Shown: positions 44,929-54,739, counted from the first letter of the stretch. The stretch is DNA of 64,000 nucleotides from Candidatus Zixiibacteriota bacterium (GCA_034003725.1 JAVEYB010000001.1:394641-458640); one strand, 5' to 3'. Made by a program: numbers and translations. The notes: generated from the letters alone by a model not told the origin.

Positions 44929-46317
44929 ATGGTCTATTTCTGGGTGACCCTCGCGTATCTGGTTTTGCTCATCGTGGTTGGTGCGTGGCGGTCGACGATT
45001 GTCCGCACACAGGATGATTTCATGGTGGCCGGACGTCGCCTGAGCGCGCGCGTACTGGTGGGGACGCTTCTTGCCACGTGGATCGGTTCCGGCTCGATTA
45101 TCGCGGGCGCGGGGCTCGCGTATGAAAAGGGACTGGCCGCGCTCTGGTTCGATCTCGGGGTGTGGATCGCCATCGTGGTGCTGTACCTGATCGCCGGTCG
45201 CGTGCGTCGATTCGCACAGTACACGGTTCCGGATATCCTCGAAACACGCTACAACCGCTTCGCGCGACTGATAGCGACGGTGGTCACCATTATCGCCTAC
45301 ACGGCAATCGTCTCGTACCAGTTTCGGGCGGGGGGGATGGTGTTGAATCTGGTCGCCGGCATCCCGGTTGACACGGGCATATTGATCACGGCCGCGTTTG
45401 TAATCGGATATACGGTCCTCGCAGGGATGATTTCGGTAGCGTACACCGATGTCGTGAACGGTATTGTCATGCTGCTCGGGCTGACCGTAGCGTTGCCCTT
45501 CATGCTGGATACGGTCGGCGGATGGGACAGCCTGCGTGCAGCGCTGCCGGCATCGCACTTCGCGCCGCTCGGAAACATGACGATATTGGAGGCGTTGGGT
45601 TACACGCTGCCCACCATGCTGCTGCTGCTCGGCGAATCGGGCATGTACCAACGATTTTTTTCGGCGCAGGATGAACGAGCGGCACGCCGCTCCGTGGTTG
45701 GCTGGATTCTTGGAACCATATTCCTCGAGACTCTGATTGTCGTGCTGGGTGTCGTGGGTCACGGACTGTATGGGGACATCGATCCCGAGATGGTAATCCT
45801 TCACTCCGTCAAAAATGCGCTGCCGGTGGCGATCGGGTGCCTTGCTTTGGCCGCGATCGTGGCGGCTATCATATCGACAGCCGACTCGTTTCTGCTCGTG
45901 CCGGCCACCAATTTCGTACGGGATATCTACCAGAGATTTGTCAACCCTGGTATCTCGCAGACGAATATCGTTCGGCTCGCGCGCGTCGCGGTTGTAATGC
46001 TGGGAGTCGTCGCTTTCCTGCAACTCCGATTTTTCGAGACGGTACTCGAGATGGCCCTGTATGCGTACACCATGTACGGTGTGGCGATAACGCCGGCGCT
46101 GCTCGCGTCATTCTTCTGGAAACGCGCCACTGCGGCGGGTGGCGTGAGTTCCATGCTCGGCGGCATGACGGTCACGCTCATCTGGGAGTCGGCCGGTCAG
46201 CCTTTTGGCCTACCGACCGTATACCCTGCGTTATTAGTATCTCTCTCGCTGCTGATTTTTATCAGCCTGCTTGGAGCCCCTCCGCCACGCGCGCACTGGC
46301 AACCGTTTTTCGACTGA
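44929..46317 (+). CDS. Sodium:solute symporter (SSS family)
   Basis: A 462-residue inner-membrane protein with about 12-13 hydrophobic segments. 'FMVAGRRLSARVLVGTLLAT' followed by 'WIGSGSIIAGAGLAYEKGL' is the family's N-terminal signature. 'RFAQYTVPDILETRYNRFAR' matches the conserved cytoplasmic loop, and 'AAIVAAIISTADSFLLVPAT' carries the Na+-site Ser/Thr residues. SSS carriers take up sugars, amino acids or organic acids with Na+. The substrate is not readable. A compatible-solute role would fit the adjacent trehalose genes but is only inference. Confidence 0.88.
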   Translation: MVYFWVTLAYLVLLIVVGAWRSTIVRTQDDFMVAGRRLSARVLVGTLLATWIGSGSIIAGAGLAYEKGLAALWFDLGVWIAIVVLYLIAGRVRRFAQYTVPDILETRYNRFARLIATVVTIIAYTAIVSYQFRAGGMVLNLVAGIPVDTGILITAAFVIGYTVLAGMISVAYTDVVNGIVMLLGLTVALPFMLDTVGGWDSLRAALPASHFAPLGNMTILEALGYTLPTMLLLLGESGMYQRFFSAQDERAARRSVVGWILGTIFLETLIVVLGVVGHGLYGDIDPEMVILHSVKNALPVAIGCLALAAIVAAIISTADSFLLVPATNFVRDIYQRFVNPGISQTNIVRLARVAVVMLGVVAFLQLRFFETVLEMALYAYTMYGVAITPALLASFFWKRATAAGGVSSMLGGMTVTLIWESAGQPFGLPTVYPALLVSLSLLIFISLLGAPPPRAHWQPFFD

Positions 46318-46412
46318 TACGCGCCCGCGCGTCTTTCCTCCTGATAGCTCAGAGTCAACAAAACTGAACCATAGCATGGTCACGGCGTTATAAAATATAA
46401 CCCGGTTAAGAA

Positions 46413-47099
46413 ATGCATATATCGTCCGAACCCATGAATATGCCCTTTGCGCTCAAAGACTGTACGCTGATCACGAGGATGGCGGGCATACCGACGGCGA
46501 TGAACCTGCGGGAGTTGCAGGAACGGATCCGGGTTTCTCCGGAAGAGTGCCTGTTTCATCACTTCTGCGAGACTGTCATACGCCCGACATTTGATGATCC
46601 CGAATTCCATAACGACGTCGCGGTCTGGGCGCGACGACAGCTTCGCGACCGCGTACTGGCCGAGCGTCTTGGTATTATCAACCCCTACAAGCTCAACAGC
46701 CTCCAGGAGATTCGCGAGGTCGTTCTCGACGTGATAGAAGAACGCCTATCCGAGGTACACCACATTCCGTGGGCGCCGCCGGGACAGGATTTCCAGTTCA
46801 TGCAGGCGGTGACGGTGGTGTTTGACACGGGCATCCAACTTCAGACGCCGGAAGATCTGTGCGCCCAGCTCCCGCACATGTCACACAGCTCCATTTACTA
46901 CCATTTCGTGGAGGCCCGCCGTCGTGGCGTCGAGAAGCTCGACGATTTCACACTCTGGCTCAACGGATTTTCGGATGGCGTGTCGCCGATCGTCGATGCC
47001 CTCTCAAATGTCGAGTTCTATTTCGTGGCGCTATGGGAACTCCAGAAGCGCTTGATTCGCGCCGTGGAAGCCGCGCTCCCGGAGTGCGCCCATGAATAG
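46413..47099 (+). CDS. DUF5752-family protein of the trehalose cluster
   Basis: 228 residues, soluble and helical. 'SPEECLFHHFCETVIRPTFD' and 'MSHSSIYYHFVEARRR' are the recognisable segments of a family of unknown function that is often found next to TreT-like glycosyltransferases. Here it overlaps the glycosyltransferase gene by 8 bp (its TAG lies within the first codons of the next gene), so the two are translationally coupled. A role in controlling or stabilising the trehalose enzyme is inference. An AT-rich element (TATAAAATATAA, 46389-46400) just upstream may be the -10. No clear SD; an in-frame ATG at 46434 is an alternative start. Confidence 0.75.
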   Translation: MHISSEPMNMPFALKDCTLITRMAGIPTAMNLRELQERIRVSPEECLFHHFCETVIRPTFDDPEFHNDVAVWARRQLRDRVLAERLGIINPYKLNSLQEIREVVLDVIEERLSEVHHIPWAPPGQDFQFMQAVTVVFDTGIQLQTPEDLCAQLPHMSHSSIYYHFVEARRRGVEKLDDFTLWLNGFSDGVSPIVDALSNVEFYFVALWELQKRLIRAVEAALPECAHE

Positions 47100-48330
47100 G
47101 ACGCTGCACGACTATGAGGCGGTGGTCGGTCCGGACGCCATTTCGCAGCTGCGGCAGGCAGCGCGCGACCTGCGCGGGGCGACCGTCGTGCACGTCAACT
47201 CGACACGGGAAGGTGGCGGCGTCGCCGAGATCCTCTCCTGGCTGATTCCGCTCATGGTCGACCTGGGGCTCGATGCCCGGTGGGAGGTGATCGAAGGACA
47301 CGGGGAGTTCTTCCAGGTTACGAAGGCGTTTCATAACGGCTTGCAGGGAAACGAAGTCCTGCTGACACGACGTCAGACGGACGTGTATGAAGAGACGGTC
47401 GCCGCGAATGCCGACCGCCTCCGCGCACACCTTCGCGACGCCGATTTCGTTTTCATTCACGATCCACAGCCAGCGCGGCTGCTGGCCCTGTGTCCCGAAC
47501 GCACCGGGAAATGGATCTGGCGGTGCCATATCGATGTGAGTCATCCCAATCGCAAGGTGTGGAATTACATTCGCTCGCTGGTACGCGGCTACGACGCGTC
47601 GATTTTTTCGATGCCGCAATTCGCACAACGGCTGGAGCACCCGAAGTTCATAATCGCGCCGAGCATTGACCCCCTGTCGGATAAAAACGTCGACCTTTCG
47701 GCGCGCGAGATCAAAGCGGCGCTCGATCGACACCAGATCGACCCGGAACGACCGATTCTGACGCAGGTATCGCGATTCGACCGGTTCAAAGACCCGATCG
47801 GCGTCATTCGCGCCTTTACGCTCTTGAACGGCACAATCGACGCTCAACTGGTGCTGGCCGGCGGTGGAGCCACCGATGACCCGGAGGGCGCCGCCGTGCT
47901 GGAGGAGGTTCGTGCGGCTGCGGATGGCAACCGTCTGATTCACATTCTCGAGTTACCCCCCGACGCCCACAGGACCATCAATGCGTTGCAGCGCGCATCG
48001 TCAATCGTCATTCAGAAATCCCTCCAGGAAGGGTTCGGGCTCACGGTTACGGAGGCGATGTGGAAGAGCAAGCCGGTGATCGGCGGGAACGTCGGCGGCA
48101 TTCGCCTGCAGGTTCACAACCACCATACCGGGTTTTTGGTGGATACGCCGGAGGGCACCGCGCTGCGAATCCGCGAACTGATGAGCCGACCCGACCGAAT
48201 GGAGTTGATCGGCCGCACGGCGCACAAGTTCGTTCGCGAGAACTTCCTGCTCAACCGGCATCTGCGCGAATATCTCACGTTGATGCTGGGACTGCGTCGA
48301 GGACTTGCCAATCACCTCATGACCGGTTAA
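47092..48330 (+). CDS. treT: TreT-like trehalose-synthesising glycosyltransferase (GT4)
   Basis: A 412-residue GT-B glycosyltransferase. The opening 'VVHVNSTREGGGVAEILSWL' is typical of trehalose glycosyltransferring synthase, which joins NDP-glucose and glucose. 'RWEVIEGHGEFFQVTKAFHN' is a second marker of this group. The GT4 EX7E motif is 'QEGFGLTVTEAM'. The family also contains trehalose phosphorylases with similar sequence, so the exact reaction is less certain than the trehalose link. It lies between DUF5752 and otsB. Confidence 0.78.
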   Translation: MNRTLHDYEAVVGPDAISQLRQAARDLRGATVVHVNSTREGGGVAEILSWLIPLMVDLGLDARWEVIEGHGEFFQVTKAFHNGLQGNEVLLTRRQTDVYEETVAANADRLRAHLRDADFVFIHDPQPARLLALCPERTGKWIWRCHIDVSHPNRKVWNYIRSLVRGYDASIFSMPQFAQRLEHPKFIIAPSIDPLSDKNVDLSAREIKAALDRHQIDPERPILTQVSRFDRFKDPIGVIRAFTLLNGTIDAQLVLAGGGATDDPEGAAVLEEVRAAADGNRLIHILELPPDAHRTINALQRASSIVIQKSLQEGFGLTVTEAMWKSKPVIGGNVGGIRLQVHNHHTGFLVDTPEGTALRIRELMSRPDRMELIGRTAHKFVRENFLLNRHLREYLTLMLGLRRGLANHLMTG

Positions 48331-48339
48331 AATGGGGGT

Positions 48340-49128
48340 ATGCGGGTACTCTCGGCTGACTACGACAGGGACGCATACTTCGCAACGCTTGCCGACAGCG
48401 TGCGCAGCGTGCTGATGCTCGATTACGACGGTACGCTGGCTCCTTTCAAGCTCGAGCGCACCGCTGCGAGGCCTTATTCCGGCGTTCGGGAACGGCTCGC
48501 ACGCCTTGTGGCGTCGAAGTCAACGCGGCTCGTGATCGTATCCGGGCGGTGGACGAAGGACCTGGTGCCCCTGCTGGGGCTCGAGCGGCTTCCGGAAATC
48601 TGGGGAAGCCACGGAGCCGAGCGCATCAGCGCCGACGGCCGTTATTCCATCACACCGCTTCCCGAAGAAGTTGTCGCGGGTCTTGTGGCCGCCGAGGAAT
48701 GGCTGCGTGCCGAGGGGCTCGAACGATACTGCGAGCGCAAACCCAACAGTGTTGCGTTTCACTGGCGGGGGTTGTCGCAGATCCGTCGCGAAGACGTCAG
48801 GATGCGCGTGTTGACGCGCTTTACGCGTATTGCACGGACACGCGCGCTTGAATTGCTCGAGTTCGACGGCGGGCTGGAGATAAAATACGCCGAGATCTCG
48901 AAAGCGCGGGCGGTGCGGAGCATTCTCGAAGAAGTCCCTTCGGCGACGCCGATCGCCTATCTCGGAGATGACATGACTGATGAGCACGCGTTTCGTGCGC
49001 TTGCGGGCCATGGACTTCGTGTGCTGGTGCGGCCCACGTATCGCGACACGGCCGCTGATTTGTGGATTCGACCGCCCTCCGAGTTGCTGCAGTTTCTCGA
49101 CGATTGGCTCTCAGCCACTGACAGGTAG
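48340..49128 (+). CDS. otsB: Trehalose-6-phosphate phosphatase
   Basis: A 262-residue HAD-family phosphatase that releases trehalose from trehalose-6-phosphate. Motif I is 'LMLDYDGTLAPF' with nucleophile Asp and acid/base Asp. 'VSGRWTKDLVPLL' is motif II, and 'YLGDDMTDEHAFRAL' holds the Mg2+ aspartates. 'EIWGSHGAERIS' is the OtsB-specific G-HG-E segment. It starts 9 bp after the TreT-like gene and 0.12 kb before otsA. Confidence 0.92.
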   Translation: MRVLSADYDRDAYFATLADSVRSVLMLDYDGTLAPFKLERTAARPYSGVRERLARLVASKSTRLVIVSGRWTKDLVPLLGLERLPEIWGSHGAERISADGRYSITPLPEEVVAGLVAAEEWLRAEGLERYCERKPNSVAFHWRGLSQIRREDVRMRVLTRFTRIARTRALELLEFDGGLEIKYAEISKARAVRSILEEVPSATPIAYLGDDMTDEHAFRALAGHGLRVLVRPTYRDTAADLWIRPPSELLQFLDDWLSATDR

Positions 49129-49251
49129 ACCGCCGGTATTCGTTTCAGGCGGCTTTTTGGTTGCCCCCCAGTCTGACGCGATGTACCTTGCAATAGACAT
49201 CTAAACGCCGCACCTTCGCCGCACTGCAATCACCACGAGTCGGGAGTGATC

Positions 49252-50721
49252 ATGGATCTATCACAGCGACAGCTCGTCATTGTGTCCAACCGCCTGCCGG
49301 TTGCCATATACCGGGATGAGGCCGGGGAGTGGCACGTCAAATCCAGCCCCGGAGGACTCGTCACCGCTTTAGACCCGATCATGCGGCAATCGCGGGGCGT
49401 CTGGATCGGCTGGCCGGGCTGCAGCAGCGAGGCGCCCGCGGAACAGCTGCTTTTGTCGCATTCCGAGCAGCAACAATACCGGCTCATTCCCGTTCCGGTA
49501 ACGGAGAAGGAGATTGCGAAGTACTACCGAGGATTTTCCAACCGCACTATCTGGCCGCTGTTTCACGATCTGCTGGGCTATTTCTCCTTCGATCACGATA
49601 ACCTGCGCGTCTATCACGACGTGAACCGGCGTTTCGCCGAAATCACCGCGGCATCGGCCGAGCAGGGCGCGTTCTTATGGATTCATGACTACCAGTTGCT
49701 GTATGTCGGAAAGTATCTTCGACAGCTCGGCGTGACCCATCCCCTGAATTTCTTTCTGCATATTCCGTTTCCGTCAGTCGACCTGTTTCGCCGCCTGCCG
49801 ACAAACCGCGATTTGCTTCAGGCCATGCTGCAATACGACCATATCGGTTTCCAGACGCCGGCCGACCGCCGCAACTTCATTACGTGCGTCAAGTGGCTCA
49901 TACCCGAGGCCAAGCGGATCGTGCACAAGCGGCAGTCGGTGATCAAGTTCGACGGACGGGAGACGCTTCTGGGGTATTACCCGATTTCCATCGACTTTCG
50001 CGAGTTCAACGATCTCGCAAAAACGCGCGAAGTTTCGGATGCGGTGTGGTACCTTCGAGAGAATCTCAAGGCCCGCGCGATCGTGCTCGGCCTGGACCGT
50101 CTCGACTACACCAAGGGCATCCCCGAACGATTCCTCGCGTTCGAACGCATGCTCGAGAAGTACCCGGACACGGTGGGAGAATTGTCGTTGATGCAAATCG
50201 TGGTGCCGTCGCGGCTCAATGTCCCCGATTACCAGGAACTGAAGAGTCATCTCGACGGACTGGCCGGTCGAATCAACGCTCGCTTTTCACGGCAGGGGTG
50301 GACTCCGATCCATTATCAGTTCCGCGAGCTGGACCGCGTGCAGTTAGTCGGCCACTACCAGGCGAGCGACATTGCGCTCATCACGCCACTTCGCGACGGC
50401 ATGAACCTAGTGGCCAAGGAGTATTGCGCGAGCAACATTCACAACAACGGCGTTTTGATCCTGTCTGAATTTGCCGGGGCGGCGCCGCAACTGTTCAGGG
50501 GCGCCATCATGGTGAATCCGTTTGATCTGGAAGGCACGGCCGACGCCATCTATGCGGCATTTCTCATGCCGAAAGAGGAGCGTGAACGTCGTATGCGTGT
50601 ACTTCGATCCGAGGTGAAACGCCACGACGTGCATCACTGGGTTGAATGGTTTCTGGGAAGCAGGTCATCCCCCCGGCAGATGCAGGATGCGGTTCCGGCT
50701 CATCCGGCCGAGTCGGCGTAG
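49252..50721 (+). CDS. otsA: Trehalose-6-phosphate synthase
   Basis: A 489-residue GT20 enzyme that joins UDP-glucose (or ADP-glucose) and glucose-6-phosphate. Diagnostic segments are 'VIVSNRLPVAIY', 'WIHDYQLLYVGKYL', 'GLDRLDYTKGIPERFLAFE' with the phosphate-binding Arg and Lys, and 'TPLRDGMNLVAKEYCA' with the donor-binding Asp and Glu. GGGAG upstream fits ATG 49252 better than the GTG two codons earlier. Its stop abuts the convergent SGNH gene with no spacing. Confidence 0.95.
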   Translation: MDLSQRQLVIVSNRLPVAIYRDEAGEWHVKSSPGGLVTALDPIMRQSRGVWIGWPGCSSEAPAEQLLLSHSEQQQYRLIPVPVTEKEIAKYYRGFSNRTIWPLFHDLLGYFSFDHDNLRVYHDVNRRFAEITAASAEQGAFLWIHDYQLLYVGKYLRQLGVTHPLNFFLHIPFPSVDLFRRLPTNRDLLQAMLQYDHIGFQTPADRRNFITCVKWLIPEAKRIVHKRQSVIKFDGRETLLGYYPISIDFREFNDLAKTREVSDAVWYLRENLKARAIVLGLDRLDYTKGIPERFLAFERMLEKYPDTVGELSLMQIVVPSRLNVPDYQELKSHLDGLAGRINARFSRQGWTPIHYQFRELDRVQLVGHYQASDIALITPLRDGMNLVAKEYCASNIHNNGVLILSEFAGAAPQLFRGAIMVNPFDLEGTADAIYAAFLMPKEERERRMRVLRSEVKRHDVHHWVEWFLGSRSSPRQMQDAVPAHPAESA

Positions 50722-52233
50722 TCAATCCGCGTTCGGTTTTGTTAAATCGGCGGTGATTTCGTCGGCCAGCGCGTCAGCAATCAGCTGGTGTCCCCGCGCA
50801 ACCGGGTGGCAATGGTCTACGAAGAGCGTCTCCCCTCCTCCTCTTGAGAACAATGCCGGCAAGTCTATTCGCGTGACCTGCTTCTCGTCGGCTACCAGTC
50901 GGATCCATTTGGTGTACTCCCGTTTGATTCTCAGCGAGAAGTAGTCAGCCTGCAGCGCGGAATCGAGCCAGGCGTACGCCAACAATGAGTCAGTAATGAC
51001 GGTTGCCAGCGAATCCGGTCCCAGCGACAGCGTGACGATTCCCGTGTTAAACAATATTGGAGAGCCGGCCGCCAGAATATCGACCGCGGCGTTGCCGCCA
51101 AATTCTTCCATGTAGATAGTGCGGGCGCGCTTGAGACAAACCAGCGCCGAGTCAAACGCCCCCTGCGTCCAGAACTGCACACCGAGATTATTCCAACCGA
51201 CCGCATCTGAGGAATCGCGATCCGGCGACAGGTCGAGGAGGACCTCGAGACTGCCGCGTTCGCGCGTGTCGACGGCTGCCGAGGAATATACCGCGCGGGT
51301 GATGCGATCGGCGTCTCCGTACAGAAGCTGAAAGCGGGCCGGGCTGAGGCAATACTGTACGTCACGCTGGAGGATTTCTCTCATTCGTGCGGGCAACAAC
51401 ACCTCGCCCGATTTATCCGTTACGTGTCTGAAGATTTTGAATTGAAGTCCCGCGGGCCACAGGAGCGGAACGGGTGGTTCGCAGATGTACAGCCGAGCCC
51501 GCAGTGTTTCGCAGAGGTCGGCGATAGCGCGGAGGTTGTGTGCATATCGTTCAGGGGGTACCCGCACTACGAGGGAATTACCGGGCTGGTCCTCCGTTCG
51601 CGTGGGCGCAAGGAGCGCTCGCAGCACCCGATACATGGCGAGGTGCGACAGCGCGCGACGGAGACCAACCAGGCGCTGCGCCTCGAGCAACTGTTGATCG
51701 CCGTACGGGCCCGATACTGACGCGTCGTTGTTTCCGCAGTACAGGACAACGGCATCGGGCTGCAACTTCCTGCCGTGGATCTCCAGAAAGCGGCGGACTT
51801 GTTCCGACGTATAGCCGGAGACGGCAGCGTTGATGAGTTGCACCTCCCGGCCGGTCCGCTGCACCAGTTCCTGCTCGAGTAGCGTGGCGAACGTTTGCCG
51901 GTACGACGGCAAACCGAGTCCGACAGGTGACGAATCGCCGAGGACAACGACACGAACTGCGCCCGGAGCTTTCGGGCGCAGTTCGTCACCGATGAGATGA
52001 TCATTGTTGGTGCGGATGAGCGGGTTGTCCAGACCGGCACGAAAACGCCAGAGGAGATCAGGGTCCGGTTCATGCCAGTCGAACAGCTCTGAAAAGAACG
52101 TGGCCTGCCAGCCGTGTGGGGCTTCGCGGCCCGGCGCCCCGCCGAGCGCCAGTTCGAACAGCCGGGCGCCGCCCTCGAGCAGGGCAAGCCCTGCCACGAG
52201 AGCACACAACGAGAATAGCGCTTTCCGGATCAT
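50722..52233 (-). CDS. Membrane-anchored SGNH/GDSL hydrolase-like protein
   Basis: 503 residues with an N-terminal hydrophobic anchor or signal (about 3-20). SGNH blocks are in order: I 'RVVVLGDSSPVGLGLPSY' (Ser nucleophile), II 'NAAVSGYTSEQV' (Gly), III 'VVLYCGNNDASVSG' (Asn), V 'LFVDHCHPVARGHQLIADAL' (Asp and His). An insertion of about 200 residues with TPR-like helical character ('AVGWNNLGVQFWTQGAFDSA') lies between blocks III and V. Possibly a deacetylase or esterase acting on envelope glycans; the substrate is unknown. Confidence 0.8.
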   Translation of the reverse strand: MIRKALFSLCALVAGLALLEGGARLFELALGGAPGREAPHGWQATFFSELFDWHEPDPDLLWRFRAGLDNPLIRTNNDHLIGDELRPKAPGAVRVVVLGDSSPVGLGLPSYRQTFATLLEQELVQRTGREVQLINAAVSGYTSEQVRRFLEIHGRKLQPDAVVLYCGNNDASVSGPYGDQQLLEAQRLVGLRRALSHLAMYRVLRALLAPTRTEDQPGNSLVVRVPPERYAHNLRAIADLCETLRARLYICEPPVPLLWPAGLQFKIFRHVTDKSGEVLLPARMREILQRDVQYCLSPARFQLLYGDADRITRAVYSSAAVDTRERGSLEVLLDLSPDRDSSDAVGWNNLGVQFWTQGAFDSALVCLKRARTIYMEEFGGNAAVDILAAGSPILFNTGIVTLSLGPDSLATVITDSLLAYAWLDSALQADYFSLRIKREYTKWIRLVADEKQVTRIDLPALFSRGGGETLFVDHCHPVARGHQLIADALADEITADLTKPNAD

Positions 52234-52293
52234 ATCTCGGCGTCCGTGTTCCGCAAAAGCCTGCTTCGGTCAGCGATACGGGCGGGCGTTACC

Positions 52294-53298
52294 TTATGGA
52301 GTCACGCCGCCCGGAACCCCCGGCATTTCCTGCTTAACCAGATTAGCGGGAATCTCGAACCGGGTCGAGTCCAGCGATTCGGAACGGATCGAGGTTACCT
52401 CGGAGTCCATCGCGAGAATCCTGAAGTGTCCAATCGGAGCGGGCAAACCGGTCGCCATGGCATACATCCGTGCGAGACCCACGACAACCGAGACCATATC
52501 CTGCCGGGCAAGGCTGTCGGCGGTCGGGGCGGTCGGATCGACGGCCGTTGACGCTTCGAGGACGAGCGAAGTCTGGATCGGCACACCATCGAGCTGATTC
52601 AGCTCGTCCGACAGATCGGTGAACGCGTGCCCCAGTTGTCCGACAAACGACATGAGGATGTTCACGAGCCAGTTGGGGTCGACACCAAGCGCATCGACGA
52701 CCGCCCGCGTTTCCCTGACGATGAACTCCGCCTGCGGGAAGTCCGACGAGTACCAGATATCCGCCCTCAGGAGTACCGAGTCGGTAGCGAGCTGATCGCT
52801 GATTCCGGTAATGATCATTTCCATCCTCTGACAGGGAAAGCCGTTGATCGTTTTTTGCTCGACGCTGTCGTTGACGGTCAACTCCCAGTGCGAGTTGTCG
52901 AACAGCTTTATGCCGGGGGTTGCGCCTGCCGACGTATCGAGTTCGGCAAACTGCTGACGCATCCGTTCAAAATTGCCGCGAATCATCGCGAGGGGCATTT
53001 CAACATACGAGGTGTCGTCGCCCGGCGGCAACAGCCACATTACGCCCTTATCGAGCCGAAGGACCGTTCTGTTTTCCTGTGTGACGCTGGTGTCCGCGGT
53101 TACGGTCGGACTGGACATTCGGACGGTGGTGAGGACAGCCTGTTTGTTCGGTCGAAGGTACTGGGTCTGTGTGACGTTCCCACTGAAAATGCCGGACACT
53201 TCGATGGTGGCTTTCTGGTCGACCACGACATCGGTTTCAGAACTGCCGCACGACATCACCAGCGCCGCCGCGGCAACAACGAGAAACCGTTTTATCAT
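52294..53298 (-). CDS. Uncharacterised lipoprotein
   Basis: 334 residues. The signal ends in a plausible lipobox ('AALVMSC', Cys17), so it is probably lipid-anchored in the envelope. The rest looks like a beta-rich periplasmic domain ('VMWLLPPGDDTSYVEMPL', 'INGFPCQRMEMIITG') reminiscent of LolA/DUF4412-like lipoproteins, but no family is assigned. SD AAGGAG before ATG 53298. It lies between the methyltransferase and SGNH genes on the same strand. Confidence 0.7.
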   Translation of the reverse strand: MIKRFLVVAAAALVMSCGSSETDVVVDQKATIEVSGIFSGNVTQTQYLRPNKQAVLTTVRMSSPTVTADTSVTQENRTVLRLDKGVMWLLPPGDDTSYVEMPLAMIRGNFERMRQQFAELDTSAGATPGIKLFDNSHWELTVNDSVEQKTINGFPCQRMEMIITGISDQLATDSVLLRADIWYSSDFPQAEFIVRETRAVVDALGVDPNWLVNILMSFVGQLGHAFTDLSDELNQLDGVPIQTSLVLEASTAVDPTAPTADSLARQDMVSVVVGLARMYAMATGLPAPIGHFRILAMDSEVTSIRSESLDSTRFEIPANLVKQEMPGVPGGVTP

Positions 53299-53371
53299 TC
53301 ATGAACTCCTTGGTTTGGGCAAACATAGGCTGCCGCCCGATCGGATTCAAGACATTTGTCCGAAACGTTTT

Positions 53372-54115
53372 TCATTCCGGTTTCTGAGCAACCACCATGA
53401 TTTCCATTTCATCGAGGTGCGGGCGCTGTCGGCGCCAGTTACCTGCGGTACCGCCCCACAGATGCAGTTCGCAGAATCCGGTCTGGCGAAGCATGATGAT
53501 GAGTTCGGACGGCACGAAAGCTCGCTCGCGGCCGACCAGACCCGGACGTCCTCCCGGCTCGGCCGCCACCATGTTCTGCTCGGTCAGGCTGATGGGATCG
53601 AACGTGCCCTTGTCGATGTCGGCTTCGGCGTACTGCCTGATGGTTCTGCAGCCGTTGAGCACGGTGAGTACGATTCGTGCCCCGGGCTGCAAAACGCGAT
53701 TGATACAATGGAGGATGCGCATTCCCTGATCGTAGGGATCGTGTTCTGCGCCGAGCAGACCAAACGCTCCCTCGCACAGACAGATGGCGCCGTCGAACCT
53801 TCTGCCGGACATAAAGCTCGTGGCATCGGCCTGCACCCACTCTACCGTGACACCTGCCCGGCGGGCCGCCTCCCGCGCCTGGGCGAGCATACCGGACGAG
53901 ATGTCGATGCCGGTAACGTCGTATCCGCGACGCGCCAATTCGATCGCGTGGCGCCCGACTCCGCAACCCACATCCAGCAGCGGCGCACCGTCGCACACCC
54001 GCAGTTCGTCGAGCACGAAATCAATTTCAGGGCCGGTGTTTGCCGTAAACTCGTTTTGCAGATAATAGGGAGCGTGCCGGTCGAAAAACGCTGCCCATGA
54101 GTTGTCTTCGTTCAT
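53372..54115 (-). CDS. Class I SAM-dependent methyltransferase
   Basis: 247 residues. Motif I is 'LLDVGCGVGRHAIELARRG', with motif post-I Asp in 'VTGIDISSGMLAQAREAA'. 'VEWVQADATSF' and 'GAICLCEGAFGLL' continue the Rossmann fold. The C-terminal part may select the substrate; not identifiable. ATG 54115 is preferred over 54205 because of GAGGGAG 7 nt upstream. It starts 20 bp after sixA and is probably in the same transcript. Confidence 0.82.
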   Translation of the reverse strand: MNEDNSWAAFFDRHAPYYLQNEFTANTGPEIDFVLDELRVCDGAPLLDVGCGVGRHAIELARRGYDVTGIDISSGMLAQAREAARRAGVTVEWVQADATSFMSGRRFDGAICLCEGAFGLLGAEHDPYDQGMRILHCINRVLQPGARIVLTVLNGCRTIRQYAEADIDKGTFDPISLTEQNMVAAEPGGRPGLVGRERAFVPSELIIMLRQTGFCELHLWGGTAGNWRRQRPHLDEMEIMVVAQKPE

Positions 54116-54135
54116 ACGGGTACTCCCTCGTGTTG

Positions 54136-54603
54136 TCAGCTCACCAGTTCCGGGGTGATCGCCCAGAGTAGAGACCATCCTTCTCGCCCGCGTCGCTCGA
54201 GGCACACTATCCCGCTGTGCGCAAACTGCACGACGGGGCGGTCAGGATCGCCCGTCAGAAGCAGGGCCGCCAGGCGGGCCAGGTGAGGCAGATGCCCTAC
54301 CAGCATAATGTCCGAATCCTGCGTTCGGAGTTTGCCGCGCCAGGTCGAGGGGTCGTCCATCGGCGACATATCGTCGGCTTCTTCCACCAGCGACTCGGCA
54401 TGCCAGCGTTCCGCTACGAGATCAGCGGTCTGTCGTGATCGGGTCTTGCCGCTGTGGTAGACGCGTGACAGGGATGGTTTACCGGTGACAAAGAGATGGT
54501 GCGCGATCACGCTGGTTTCTTCGATCCCCTGTTCCGTCAGGGAACGTTCCGGATCGGTATCTTTTGACCGCGCCTGCCCGTGCTGCATCAGATACAGTCT
54601 CAT
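54136..54603 (-). CDS. sixA: SixA-type phosphohistidine phosphatase
   Basis: A 155-residue histidine phosphatase. 'MRLYLMQHGQARSKDTDPER' carries the nucleophile His of the RHG-like motif (here QHG, as in SixA) and 'SGKTRSRQTADLV' the second phosphate-binding Arg. 'MLVGHLPHLARLAALLL' holds the second catalytic His. SixA dephosphorylates His-phosphotransfer proteins or PTS components. The in-frame extension to 54732 has no support, whereas ATG 54603 follows a very strong GAGGAGGAG site. Confidence 0.82.
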   Translation of the reverse strand: MRLYLMQHGQARSKDTDPERSLTEQGIEETSVIAHHLFVTGKPSLSRVYHSGKTRSRQTADLVAERWHAESLVEEADDMSPMDDPSTWRGKLRTQDSDIMLVGHLPHLARLAALLLTGDPDRPVVQFAHSGIVCLERRGREGWSLLWAITPELVS

Positions 54604-54739
54604 ACCACTCCTCCTCGGCCCCACGAAACATGTCACGATGCGGACCGGGCATACGACTTGCCCGGTCCTCCCCATCTGTGGACGCCAGTGCGGCCGACAG
54701 CGCAAGTAACAGCAAAGCACCGCGTATAGCAACTCGTAG

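Noticed and set aside
47092-48330. Trehalose phosphorylase instead of TreT
   Set aside because: Not excluded, but the 412-residue length and the pairing with DUF5752 and ots genes favour a synthase; sequence alone cannot settle it.
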